Part shown: one piece after another, positions 1-7,989 of the stretch | Position numbering within the stretch: the first letter of the stretch is position 1 | Layout: the number at the start of each line of letters is the position of its first letter | Origin: Blautia wexlerae DSM 19850 | GTDB taxonomy: Bacteria > Bacillota > Clostridia > Lachnospirales > Lachnospiraceae | DNA length: 64,000 nt | Assembly: GCF_025148125.1 (NCBI RefSeq) | Contig: NZ_CP102267.1 | Span: 1,994,501-2,058,500 of the forward strand | Reading direction: 5' to 3' | The notes under the pieces: model-generated | What the model saw: the letters and a program-made list of their open reading frames with translations, nothing else | What the model was told of the DNA's origin: nothing | Database searches by the model: none | Program-made: the position numbers and the translations under genes

Positions 1-1
1 T

Positions 2-208
2 GTGGCAGGAAGATGTACAGACTGCGGCGAATGCAGCAGAGTATGTCCTCAGGGAATTCCGCTTCACCTGTTCAATCGTAAATTTATCAAAGATATTGAT
101 ACATTCTATGGTGAATATCAGGCAGGAGAGGATTCAACATCCAAGGGACCTCTTACAAACTTTACATTTGAAGATGTTGAGCCGAGTATCGTGGCAGAAA
201 GGGGATAA
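2..208 (+). CDS. 4Fe-4S protein, C-terminal end (cut by left edge)
   Basis: Only the last 68 or so codons are in the window; the reading frame is open to the left edge, so the GTG at base 2 is not a real start. The fragment carries one complete ferredoxin-type motif, C-x2-C-x2-C-x3-C-P (CTDCGECSRVCP), followed by a short acidic tail. It ends 3 bases before the next Fe-S gene, with a ribosome site (AAAGGGG) between them, so it is the upstream member of the same operon. Given the next two genes, it most likely belongs to an Flx/Hdr-like or Asr-like electron-transfer complex. The family cannot be fixed from a fragment. Confidence 0.75.
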   Translation: MAGRCTDCGECSRVCPQGIPLHLFNRKFIKDIDTFYGEYQAGEDSTSKGPLTNFTFEDVEPSIVAERG

Positions 209-211
209 TGT

Positions 212-1243
212 ATGTATAAGATAGCAGCAGAGAATCTGCAGGCATTATTCCAGAAGATTGCCGCAGATCAGGATTTATATTTACCGGTCAAAGTCAGTGA
301 TCAGGTAAACTTCAAAGCATGGAGCGAAGATGCAGAAGTTTGTCTTGATACTTTAAAAACTGTAAAATCACCAAAAGATGCTTTTTTTCCACAGAGTGAA
401 AACCTCTACACCTGTAAGAAAGAGGAGAAGAATATCTCCATTGAGCCACAGGCATTACAGGAAAAGAACTTTGTTGTGTTCGGAATGAAAGCCTGCGATA
501 TCCAGGGTGTAAAAGTACTGGATAACGTATTCTTAAGTGATCCGATCGATACTTTCTATGCAGCCAGAAGAGATCATGGTACGATTGTAGCACTTGCATG
601 CCATGAGCCGGAAGAAAGCTGTTTCTGTAAAGTATTCGGTATTGACTGCGCAGACCCTGTTGCAGATGTTGCAACATGGATGATCGAGGGAGAGCTTTAC
701 TGGAAACCTCTTACAGAGAAAGGGGAAGCCCTTACAAAAGCAGTTGCAGAACTTCTCAACGATGCTGACGAAGCAAAAGTAGAAGAAGAGAAAGCTGCGA
801 TCCGCGCAATCGTAGAGAAGCTTCCGTACTCTAATCTTTCTCTGGAAGGATGGGGACAGGAAGATTACATGGATCGTTTCAATTCTCCTGTATGGGAAGA
901 ACTTTATAAACCATGTCTGGCATGTGGTACCTGTACATTTGTATGCCCTACCTGCCAGTGCTATGATATCAAAGATTATGACACAGGACACGGCGTACAG
1001 CGTTACCGTTGCTGGGATTCCTGTATGTACTCTGACTTTACCATGATGGCACACGGAAATAACCGTAACAGCCAGATGCAGCGTTTCCGTCAGAGATTCA
1101 TGCATAAACTTGTTTACTATCCGGTAAACAACAATGGAATGTTCTCATGTGTAGGATGCGGCCGCTGCGTTGAGAAATGCCCATCATCCTTAAATATCGT
1201 AAAAGTCATCAAAGCTTTTGAAAATCAGGGAGGTGAAAAATAA
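212..1243 (+). CDS. 4Fe-4S dicluster electron-transfer subunit (FlxB/AsrA-like)
   Basis: This is a 343-residue soluble Fe-S protein. A long N-terminal region without clusters, typical of the anaerobic sulfite reductase A / FlxB type, is followed by two ferredoxin motifs: CLACGTCTFVCP at about residue 235 and CVGCGRCVEKCP at about 314. Further Cys pairs near residues 110-145 and 250-270 suggest an additional metal site. Its stop overlaps the start of the next flavoprotein (ATAATG), which indicates translational coupling. In the family such proteins relay electrons between a flavin NAD(P)H-oxidising subunit and an Hdr-type or terminal reductase. Here the downstream partner is a fumarate reductase, so I infer that it passes NAD(P)H electrons towards fumarate. 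The specific FlxB assignment is inference. Confidence 0.8.
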   Translation: MYKIAAENLQALFQKIAADQDLYLPVKVSDQVNFKAWSEDAEVCLDTLKTVKSPKDAFFPQSENLYTCKKEEKNISIEPQALQEKNFVVFGMKACDIQGVKVLDNVFLSDPIDTFYAARRDHGTIVALACHEPEESCFCKVFGIDCADPVADVATWMIEGELYWKPLTEKGEALTKAVAELLNDADEAKVEEEKAAIRAIVEKLPYSNLSLEGWGQEDYMDRFNSPVWEELYKPCLACGTCTFVCPTCQCYDIKDYDTGHGVQRYRCWDSCMYSDFTMMAHGNNRNSQMQRFRQRFMHKLVYYPVNNNGMFSCVGCGRCVEKCPSSLNIVKVIKAFENQGGEK

Positions 1244-2097
1244 TGAGCGAATGTACCTGCCATAAAAACTACACATTAGACACACTGATCCCGAAGGTTG
1301 GTGTGATCACAGATATCCGTCAGGAGACACCGGATGTTAAAACATTCCGTGTAAACGCTCCTGAAGGAGGAAAACTTTTTGAACATATGCCTGGCCAGTG
1401 TGCAATGGTCTGCGCACCAGGTGTAAGTGAAGGTATGTTTTCCATTACTTCTTCACCTACAAATAAAGAATATCAGGAATTCAGTATCAAGAAGTGCGGT
1501 GCACTGACCGATTATCTCCACAGCCTTCAGGTTGGAGATGAGATCACAGTCCGTGGACCATACGGAAATCATTTCCCTGTAGAAGATAAATTAAAAGGTA
1601 AAAACCTTCTGTTTATCGCAGGTGGTATCGGACTTGCACCTCTTCGTTCTGTTATCAACTATGTACTGGATAACCGTGCAGATTACGGAACAGTAGATAT
1701 CCTCTATGGTTCCCGTTCCGCAGATGACCTGGTACAGTTAAAAGAAATCCAGGAAGTCTGGATGAAAGCAGAGGGAGTTAATGTTTATCTGACAATCGAC
1801 CGTGAACAGGAAGGCTGGGACGGACACGTTGGATTCGTTCCTTCTTATCTGAAAGAGATTGGATTCGATACAAACAAAACAGCACTTGTCTGCGGACCGC
1901 CGATCATGATCAAGTTCGTTCTTGCAGGACTGGAAGAACTGGGCTTCTCCAGAGAACAGGTTTACACAACTCTGGAGCTTCGTATGAAATGCGGTATCGG
2001 TAAATGCGGCCGTTGCAATATCGGTTCCAAATACGTCTGCAAAGACGGTCCGGTATTCAGATGCGACGAGATTGATGAATTACCTGCAGAATATTGA
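1243..2097 (+). CDS. FAD/NAD(P)H and 2Fe-2S oxidoreductase subunit (FlxA/AsrB/PyrK-like)
   Basis: This 284-residue protein belongs to the ferredoxin-NADP reductase superfamily. An N-terminal FAD barrel (about residues 15-100, GPYGNHFP near 106) leads into an NAD(P)-binding fold with GGIGLAPLR at about 128 and CGPPIMI at about 218. The C-terminus has four Cys in MKCGIGKCGRCNIG...C, the [2Fe-2S] site seen in PyrK, AsrB and hydrogenase gamma subunits. It is coupled to the preceding Fe-S gene by a start-stop overlap. The expected role is to oxidise NAD(P)H, or the reverse, and hand electrons to the Fe-S subunits of the same soluble complex. PyrK is less likely because no pyrD is adjacent. Confidence 0.85.
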   Translation: MSECTCHKNYTLDTLIPKVGVITDIRQETPDVKTFRVNAPEGGKLFEHMPGQCAMVCAPGVSEGMFSITSSPTNKEYQEFSIKKCGALTDYLHSLQVGDEITVRGPYGNHFPVEDKLKGKNLLFIAGGIGLAPLRSVINYVLDNRADYGTVDILYGSRSADDLVQLKEIQEVWMKAEGVNVYLTIDREQEGWDGHVGFVPSYLKEIGFDTNKTALVCGPPIMIKFVLAGLEELGFSREQVYTTLELRMKCGIGKCGRCNIGSKYVCKDGPVFRCDEIDELPAEY

Positions 2098-2275
2098 TAA
2101 GCAATGAGCAGTGCAGAAAGTGATGTGAAGGAATGCGTCATGCTTGCATATAAGCATTCTTTCACAGAACATTCTGTAGGGCGAACGCCCTCAAGCGAGA
2201 AGTAGCGTAGCGGATTCGAGCTTGTATGTGCTGCTGACGACAGATGATATATATAGAAAGGACTGGTAATCTCAA
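2098..2275 (+). other. Spacer with hairpins between Flx-like and fumarate reductase genes
   Basis: This 178-base gap splits the electron-transfer genes from the fumarate reductase genes. It contains a loose hairpin (GAATGC at 2131 with GCATTC at 2155) and a tight GGGCG-AA-CGCCC hairpin at 2179-2190 that lacks a T-run, so it is not a clear terminator. A ribosome site (AAGGA) precedes the ATG at 2276. I saw no gene and no convincing promoter. Confidence 0.4.
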
Positions 2276-2953
2276 ATGGAAAAGAATATGGTAAACGTAT
2301 ATTTTTTCGGTAAGAAATACAGCGTACCTGCAGAACTTACAATTATGACTGCCATGGAATATGCCGGTTATACATTAAAGAGAGGATGCGGCTGCAGACA
2401 CGGATTCTGCGGAGCCTGCGCAACAATCTACAGAATCAAAGGTGAAAACGAGCTGAAAACATGTCTTGCCTGTCAGACACAGGTACAGGAAGGAATGTAT
2501 GTAGCAAGCATCCCGTTCTTCCCTACAGATAAGAGACTCTACAACATCGAAGACCTGAAACCGAATCAGCAGGTAATGATGGAACTCTATCCGGAAATCT
2601 ACAGCTGTATCGGATGTAATGCCTGTACAAAAGCATGTACTCAGGACTTAAATGTAATGCAGTACATCGCATATGCACAGAGAGGCGAACTTGAAAAATG
2701 TGCAGAGGAATCCTTCGACTGCGTAAGCTGCGGATGCTGTTCTGTAAGATGTCCGGCCGGTATTTCCCATCCGATGGTAGGTCTTCTGGCAAGACGTCTC
2801 ACAGGTAAATATATCGCGCCTAAGAGCGAACATCTGGAGAAACGTGTAGAAGAAATCCACGAAGGTAAATATGATGATCTGATCGAGCAGATCATGCAGA
2901 AACCAATCACAGACATGCAGGAACTTTACAACAACAGAGAAATTGAGAAATAG
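2276..2953 (+). CDS. Fumarate reductase iron-sulfur subunit, soluble type
   Basis: This 225-residue SdhB/FrdB/TfrB-like protein has an N-terminal plant-type [2Fe-2S] domain with C-x-C-x4-C-x2-C at residues 38-48 and CLAC at 63-66. Two cluster motifs follow: CIGCNACTKAC at 111-121 and CVSCGCCSVRC at 149-159. This is the usual electron path in fumarate reductases. It lies 14 bases before the flavoprotein gene, and no FrdC or FrdD anchor gene is present, so the enzyme is probably cytosolic and quinone-independent. An alternative ATG four codons in (2288) also fits; the first ATG is taken because AAGGA lies upstream. It is shorter than thiol:fumarate reductase TfrB, which has an added CCG domain. 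Confidence 0.85.
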   Translation: MEKNMVNVYFFGKKYSVPAELTIMTAMEYAGYTLKRGCGCRHGFCGACATIYRIKGENELKTCLACQTQVQEGMYVASIPFFPTDKRLYNIEDLKPNQQVMMELYPEIYSCIGCNACTKACTQDLNVMQYIAYAQRGELEKCAEESFDCVSCGCCSVRCPAGISHPMVGLLARRLTGKYIAPKSEHLEKRVEEIHEGKYDDLIEQIMQKPITDMQELYNNREIEK

Positions 2954-2967
2954 GGAGGGCGTAAAAC

Positions 2968-4581
2968 ATGTATGCACCATATCCAGAAAATATGATGGAA
3001 TCCATCAAAAAGGTAGAGGCTACAAGAGCACAGCGTATGGCAACAGAGCCAAGACGTCTGACAGCTGAAGAGAAAGACGCTCTTCTTGAGAAATTCCATC
3101 CGGATTATAATCCAGACGCGTTTGCAGAAATCAAAGTAGGACCGAACAAAGGACAGAAAGCTCCTCTGGAACTGGCAGAAATGCTTCATTCAACAAGCCG
3201 TCTGATCAACGAAAAAATTGACCTTACAAAAATTGATTATGATGTAGATGTACTTGTAATCGGCGGCGGCGGTGCAGGTTCTTCCTGTGCAATCGAAGCA
3301 CATAATGCAGGTGCTGACGTTATGATCGTTACAAAGCTTCGTATCGGTGATGCCAATACAATGATGGCTGAAGGTGGTATCCAGGCAGCTGACAAAGAGA
3401 ACGATTCTCCTGTACAGCATTATCTGGATTGCTTCGGCGGCGGACATTTTGCTGCAAAACCGGAACTGGTAAAGAGACTGGTAATGGAAGCTCCGGATGC
3501 CATCAAATGGCTCAATGACCTTGGTGTTGAATTTGATAAAGCAGAAGACGGAACCATGGTTACCACACACGGCGGCGGTACTTCAAGAAAGAGAATGCAT
3601 GCTGCAAAGGATTATTCTGGATCTGAGATCATGCGTACCATCAGAGATGAAGTTCTGAATCTTAAGATTCCGGTAGTTGAATTTACTTCAGCTGTTGAAC
3701 TTCTGAAAGATGAAAAAGGACAGGTTGCAGGTGCAGTTCTTCTTAACATGGAAACAGGAGATTATTCTGTTGCAAGAGCCAAAACTGTTGTAATCGCAAC
3801 AGGTGGTGCAGGAAGAATGCATTATCAGGGATTCCCGACATCTAACCATTATGGCGCAACTGCAGACGGACTTGTACTTGGATATAGAGCTGGTGCTTCC
3901 CTTCTTTATCAGGATTCTATCCAGTACCATCCAACAGGAGCAATCTATCCATCACAGATCATGGGTGCTCTGGTAACAGAAAAAGTTCGTTCCGTTGGTG
4001 CACAGCTTGTAAATGCAAACGGAGAAGCTTATATTCATCCGCTTGAAACCCGTGACGTAAATGCTTCCGGTGTTATCCGTGAATGCGAAGAAGGCCGTGG
4101 CGTAGAAGTTCCAGGCGGACTGAAAGGTGTATGGCTTGACACTCCGATGATCGAGATCCTCGGTGGCGAAGGAACCATCGAAAAGAGAATCCCGGCTATG
4201 TTCCGTATGTACATGAACTACGGCATTGATATGAGAAAAGTTCCTATCGTTATTTATCCGACACTTCACTACCAGAACGGTGGTCTTGAGATTAACGGAG
4301 ACGGATTCACAAAAGAAATTCCAAACCTGTTAGTTGCAGGAGAAGCCGCAGGTGGAATCCACGGAAGAAACAGACTGATGGGTAACTCTCTTCTGGATGT
4401 TATCGTATTCGGAAGAAATGCAGGTAAAAAAGCAGCTGCAAAATGCAAGAATGTAGAGCTTGGTGAAATGAACCTGGATCATATCTACAAATATGCAGAT
4501 GAACTGGACAAAGCAGATTTACATACTGACAAAGTATCTCCGTTACTGCTTCCAAAATATGCCCGTCACGAGCAGCGCTGA
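2968..4581 (+). CDS. Fumarate reductase/succinate dehydrogenase-type flavoprotein
   Basis: This 537-residue flavoprotein should catalyse fumarate reduction to succinate. It has an unusual 90-residue N-terminal extension, then the Rossmann FAD motif GGGGAGSS at about 99-106, AEGGIQAA at 134, HGGGTSRKR near 201, QYHPTG for dicarboxylate binding, TRDV carrying the likely catalytic Arg, and HGRNRLMGNSLLD near the C-terminus. The stretch that in FrdA/SdhA carries the His covalently holding FAD (SHTVAAEGG) reads ANTMMAEGG here, with Asn130 in place of His, so FAD is probably bound non-covalently as in soluble fumarate reductases and NadB. L-aspartate oxidase is the main alternative, but the adjacent Fe-S subunit and fumarase argue for fumarate reductase. 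Confidence 0.87.
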   Translation: MYAPYPENMMESIKKVEATRAQRMATEPRRLTAEEKDALLEKFHPDYNPDAFAEIKVGPNKGQKAPLELAEMLHSTSRLINEKIDLTKIDYDVDVLVIGGGGAGSSCAIEAHNAGADVMIVTKLRIGDANTMMAEGGIQAADKENDSPVQHYLDCFGGGHFAAKPELVKRLVMEAPDAIKWLNDLGVEFDKAEDGTMVTTHGGGTSRKRMHAAKDYSGSEIMRTIRDEVLNLKIPVVEFTSAVELLKDEKGQVAGAVLLNMETGDYSVARAKTVVIATGGAGRMHYQGFPTSNHYGATADGLVLGYRAGASLLYQDSIQYHPTGAIYPSQIMGALVTEKVRSVGAQLVNANGEAYIHPLETRDVNASGVIRECEEGRGVEVPGGLKGVWLDTPMIEILGGEGTIEKRIPAMFRMYMNYGIDMRKVPIVIYPTLHYQNGGLEINGDGFTKEIPNLLVAGEAAGGIHGRNRLMGNSLLDVIVFGRNAGKKAAAKCKNVELGEMNLDHIYKYADELDKADLHTDKVSPLLLPKYARHEQR

Positions 4582-4660
4582 TAAAAGGTCAGACAATCAG
4601 AATATAAAAGTTACTGTAACCAGTATACGATAAAAATGTTCCGGTATCGGTGCCGGGAAA

Positions 4661-4689
4661 TTGCCGTTACCGGAAACCTTTGATATAAT
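4661..4689 (+). promoter_or_regulatory. Predicted sigma-A promoter of the fumarase genes
   Basis: TTGCCG (4661-4666), a 17-base spacer and TATAAT (4684-4689) lie upstream of the fumarase alpha gene. The -35 lies inside an inverted repeat (TTCCGGTA near 4639, TACCGGAA near 4667) that could be a regulator site or a weak transcript end for the preceding operon. No T-run follows it. Confidence 0.55.
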
Positions 4690-4751
4690 GAAAAAGGGAA
4701 TATGTCATTTCTTAATGGCATATCCAGAAATAGAGAAGGGAGCTTACCAGA

Positions 4752-5594
4752 ATGCGTGAAGTAGAAGTAAGCAGACTTACAGATGTCATCGAAAAACTCT
4801 GTATCGAAGCAAATGAACATCTTCCGGAAGACGTAAAATGCGCCATCAAAACATGCCGCGCATGCGAAGACGGAGAGATTGCCAAGGGTGTCCTTGACAA
4901 CATTATTGAGAATTTTGATATTGCAGATAATGAGAATGTGCCGATCTGCCAGGATACAGGAATGGCATGTGTATTCCTTGAAATCGGACAGGATGTACAT
5001 TTTGTCGGGGGAAATCTGAACGATGCCATCAATGAAGGTGTACGTCGTGGATATGATAAGGGATATTTAAGAAAATCTGTAGTAAAGGATCCGGTTCGCC
5101 GTGGAAACACAGGCGACAATACACCGGCTATGATCTACACAGAAATCGTTCCCGGAGATCAGGTAAAGATCACAGTAGGCCCCAAAGGCTTCGGAAGTGA
5201 GAACATGAGCCAGATCCGTATGTTCAAACCATCTGCAGGATTACAGGGAATCAAGGATTTTATCCTTGAAGTAGTAGAGACCGCAGGTCCCAACCCATGT
5301 CCGCCAATGGTAGTCGGAGTTGGTATCGGAGGAACCTTTGACAAATGTGCACTTCTTGCAAAGAAAGCACTGATGAGACCTCTGGATACTCAGAACCCGG
5401 ATCCGTTCTATGCTGATCTTGAGAAAGAAATGCTGGAAAAAGTAAACAAGCTTGGAATCGGACCTCAGGGATTTGGCGGAAAGACAACAGCCATCGGCCT
5501 GAATATCGAAACAATGCCGACTCATATTGCAGGTATGCCATGTGCAGTTAATATCAACTGCCATGTAACCCGCCATAAATCGGAGGTGATCTGA
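4752..5594 (+). CDS. Class I fumarate hydratase, alpha subunit (Fe-S lyase)
   Basis: This 280-residue protein is the N-terminal half of the oxygen-sensitive [4Fe-4S] fumarase/L(+)-tartrate dehydratase family (FumA/TtdA type). It carries CQDTGM near residue 64, GGTFDKC near 195 and NINCHVTRH near the C-terminus; conserved Cys in these segments hold the cluster. It interconverts malate and fumarate. The beta subunit gene starts 1 base after its stop (TGAGATG), so the two are translated together. Placement next to fumarate reductase supports a malate-to-succinate branch. Tartrate dehydratase is possible from sequence alone but unlikely from context. Confidence 0.9.
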   Translation: MREVEVSRLTDVIEKLCIEANEHLPEDVKCAIKTCRACEDGEIAKGVLDNIIENFDIADNENVPICQDTGMACVFLEIGQDVHFVGGNLNDAINEGVRRGYDKGYLRKSVVKDPVRRGNTGDNTPAMIYTEIVPGDQVKITVGPKGFGSENMSQIRMFKPSAGLQGIKDFILEVVETAGPNPCPPMVVGVGIGGTFDKCALLAKKALMRPLDTQNPDPFYADLEKEMLEKVNKLGIGPQGFGGKTTAIGLNIETMPTHIAGMPCAVNINCHVTRHKSEVI

Positions 5595-5595
5595 G

Positions 5596-6162
5596 ATGGA
5601 AAGAAAGAAAATTACGCTTCCACTTACTAGAGAGCTGGCAAGAACTCTCCATGCAGGTGATCAGGTATTATTAACAGGTACTATTTATACATCACGTGAT
5701 GCAGGACACAAGAGAATGTGTGAGGCCCTTGCAAAAGGTGAGAAAATTCCATTTGATCCTACAGATGCAACCATCTACTATGTAGGACCAACTCCTGCAA
5801 AACCAGGCGCAGTCATCGGCTCCGCAGGCCCTACAACCAGCGGACGTATGGATGCCTATGCACCCACAATGATGTCTGTGGGAGCAAGAGGAATGATCGG
5901 TAAAGGTGCCCGCCTTCCGGAAGTAGTAGACGCCATGAAGAAATATGATGGTGTATACTTCGGAGCTATCGGCGGTGCAGGTGCGCTTCTTGCAAAATGC
6001 ATCAAAAAGGCCGAACTGATCGCCTATGAAGATCTGGGAGCAGAAGCACTTCGTAAATTGTATGTAGAGGATATGCCTCTTGTAGTCATCATTGACTCAG
6101 AAGGCAATAATCTGTACGAGATGGGAAAAGCAGAATATCTCAAAGAACACGGAGATAAGTAA
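5596..6162 (+). CDS. Class I fumarate hydratase, beta subunit
   Basis: This 188-residue protein matches the C-terminal swivel domain of class I fumarases (TtdB type). Visible marks are LHAGDQVLLTGTIYTSRDA near residue 20, a GPTPA loop, GPTTSGRMD near 78 and GAIGGAGALLAK near 117. Its length is normal for the separate-subunit form found in clostridia and archaea. It completes the active site with the alpha subunit and is followed by a strong terminator, so the fumarase pair ends its operon here. Confidence 0.9.
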   Translation: MERKKITLPLTRELARTLHAGDQVLLTGTIYTSRDAGHKRMCEALAKGEKIPFDPTDATIYYVGPTPAKPGAVIGSAGPTTSGRMDAYAPTMMSVGARGMIGKGARLPEVVDAMKKYDGVYFGAIGGAGALLAKCIKKAELIAYEDLGAEALRKLYVEDMPLVVIIDSEGNNLYEMGKAEYLKEHGDK

Positions 6163-6184
6163 TTCTGCAGATACATAAAAAAAT

Positions 6185-6222
6185 AACTTCCATATGCTGT
6201 AGACATACAGTATATGGAAGTT
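6185..6222. terminator. Hairpin terminator after fumarase genes
   Basis: Two 16-base arms (6185-6200 and 6207-6222) pair with one mismatch around a 6-base loop. The upstream arm is preceded by an A-run, so it could act on either strand. Confidence 0.75.
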
Positions 6223-6484
6223 GCTTTATATAGCCAAAATTATATATATATTGTATCCAATATATAAAAATCATATATACAATAATATGAATTATATCTT
6301 TTACATTTGACCTATAAACGTATAACATGATAATCAGGGTCAAAAAGGGACCCGCCAAACATGAGAAAGCAGCGATTTACGCAGTAAAGCAGCGGATTTC
6401 GAATGTTTGAAAATAAACGGTAAAAGAATAAAGGCAGTTATCCGTACAGGAGATAACTGCAAATAAACTTGAACGGGGAAAATC
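6223..6484 (+). other. Non-coding leader of DUF1275 gene
   Basis: No gene is seen in this AT-rich stretch. Shortly before the DUF1275 start is a hairpin with 9-base arms GCAGTTATC / GATAACTGC (6434-6442, 6452-6460) and no T-run. The segment 6340-6410 (GGGTC-A5-GGGACCC and two AGCAGCG-like repeats) looks structured but matches no riboswitch I know. Confidence 0.3.
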
Positions 6485-7186
6485 ATGAAAGATCATAATC
6501 AACACGAAATACAAATGTCGGAAGCCTTTTTAAACAGTGCATTCCTGGCACTGTCAGGAGGTTTTCAGGATGCTTACACCTATAATGCAAGAAACGAAGT
6601 ATTCTGTAATGCACAGACAGGAAACGTCGTTCTTATGAGCCAGCACTTTATGGCAGGAGAACTGACAGCAGGACTGGGATACTTCTTTCCTATTATTTTC
6701 TTTGCACTGGGCGTATGGGTTGCGGAGAAAATACAGGCAAATTATAAATATGCGCAGAAGCTCCACTGGAGACAGGGTGTTCTGCTGGCAGAAATCCTGA
6801 TCTTATTTACAGTAGGTTTCCTGCCAACCGAATACAATATGCTGGCAAATGCCATGGCATCTTTCGCCTGTGCAATGCAGGTACAGTCCTTCCGCAAGGT
6901 AAACGGATATTCCTATGCAAGTACTATGTGTATCGGTAATTTGCGCAGTGGTACAGCTGCGTTGTCAGTTTATTTTCGTGAAAAAAAATCAAAACAGCTA
7001 AAACAGGCGATGTATTATTTTGGAATCATCCTTATGTTTGCCTTGGGTGCCGGCATTGGTGGAAATCTGTCCATACGCTATGGAATCAGAATGATCTGGG
7101 TTTCCTGTGGATTCCTTATGATCAGCTTTCTGTTGATGTTTATAGAAAAATATAAGCATTTCCATGAGGAACATGAAATTAAATAA
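6485..7186 (+). CDS. DUF1275 (YoaK-type) membrane protein
   Basis: This 233-residue integral membrane protein has about six hydrophobic segments (for example residues 60-80, 102-120, 178-198 and 205-222). It shows the DUF1275 hallmarks GGFQDAYTY near residue 25 and CNAQTGNVV near 41, and CIGNLRSGT later. The family is widespread, and members are often guessed to be transporters of unknown substrate. The start is preceded by GGGGAAA. It stands alone between two terminators, so context does not suggest a function. Confidence 0.85.
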   Translation: MKDHNQHEIQMSEAFLNSAFLALSGGFQDAYTYNARNEVFCNAQTGNVVLMSQHFMAGELTAGLGYFFPIIFFALGVWVAEKIQANYKYAQKLHWRQGVLLAEILILFTVGFLPTEYNMLANAMASFACAMQVQSFRKVNGYSYASTMCIGNLRSGTAALSVYFREKKSKQLKQAMYYFGIILMFALGAGIGGNLSIRYGIRMIWVSCGFLMISFLLMFIEKYKHFHEEHEIK

Positions 7187-7203
7187 TGCAGCCATTTCCA
7201 GAA

Positions 7204-7248
7204 AGGTCATTGAGAAGAAGATAATATTCTTTTCAATGATCTTTTTTT
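7204..7248 (+). terminator. Hairpin terminator after DUF1275 gene
   Basis: AGGTCATTGAGAAGAA pairs (with G-U pairs) to TTCTTTTCAATGATCT, then T7. Confidence 0.8.
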
Positions 7249-7375
7249 GTTTTGATATTGCTATTAAATTAACAACCCTGTTAAAGAAATTGCTTTTCAT
7301 TTATATACATTTATGAATACTATACATCTATAACAAATTGTTATAAATTAATTTCAGAAAATTTCAAAAATGATA

Positions 7376-7482
7376 TTGTGCAAAACAACTATATAATGTA
7401 TAATATCAACAACACATATGTTGAAAATAACTAAAGCTGCGTGGGAATCGATATATCGGTACTATATTAAAACCGATATATC
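7376..7482 (+). promoter_or_regulatory. Hydrogenase operon promoter and palindromic operator candidate
   Basis: TTGTGC (7376-7381), 17 bases, TATAAT (7399-7404) forms a promoter. Downstream lie two palindromic GATATATC sites inside a perfect inverted repeat: GATATATCGGT at 7450-7460 and ACCGATATATC at 7472-7482. The repeat sits in the leader, 27 bases before hydC, and could be an operator or an RNA hairpin. No T-run follows, so it is not a simple terminator. It does not resemble a Rex site. Confidence 0.5.
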
Positions 7483-7509
7483 AAAATTACTATTTAAGGA
7501 GGGAACCGA

Positions 7510-7989
7510 ATGTTAGACCAGTCTTATTACAGAAAAGCGGATGAGATCATCGAGCACTATGGACGTACAGCAGCATCGCTGATTCCGATCATGCAGGATA
7601 TTCAGGCGGAATATCGTTACCTGCCGGGAGAATTGCTGACTTATGTAGCGAAAGAAATCGGAGTAAAAGAAGCCAAGGCCTACAGTGTAGCCACATTCTA
7701 TGAGAATTTTTCTTTTGAGCCGAAAGGGAAATATGTCATTAAAGTGTGTGACGGAACAGCCTGTCATGTGAGAAAATCCATGCCTGTAAAAGAGGCTTTG
7801 ATGAAGGAACTTGGACTGAGCAACAAGAAACACACTACAGATGACATGCTTTTTACCGTAGAAACAGTATCCTGTCTGGGTGCATGTGGACTTGCCCCCA
7901 CACTGACTGTCAATGATGAAGTACATCCGAAGATGACTCCTGAGAAAGCTGTAGAACTTTTGAATAAACTGAGAGGAGAGTGCGTATGA
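7510..7989 (+). CDS. hydC: Bifurcating [FeFe] hydrogenase subunit HydC (NuoE-like)
   Basis: This 159-residue NuoE/HndA-family protein has a helical N-terminus followed by a thioredoxin-like [2Fe-2S] domain, whose four Cys lie in CDGTACH (about residues 80-86) and SCLGAC (about 121-126). It is the small electron-transfer subunit of the NADH- and ferredoxin-linked hydrogenase. It is first in hydCBA, with an AAGGAGGG ribosome site, and its stop overlaps the start of hydB. Confidence 0.93.
   Translation: MLDQSYYRKADEIIEHYGRTAASLIPIMQDIQAEYRYLPGELLTYVAKEIGVKEAKAYSVATFYENFSFEPKGKYVIKVCDGTACHVRKSMPVKEALMKELGLSNKKHTTDDMLFTVETVSCLGACGLAPTLTVNDEVHPKMTPEKAVELLNKLRGECV

Noticed and set aside
7450..7482. 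Rex-binding site at the hydrogenase operon
   Set aside because: The palindrome GATATATC lacks the TTGTGA/TCACAA halves of Rex sites.
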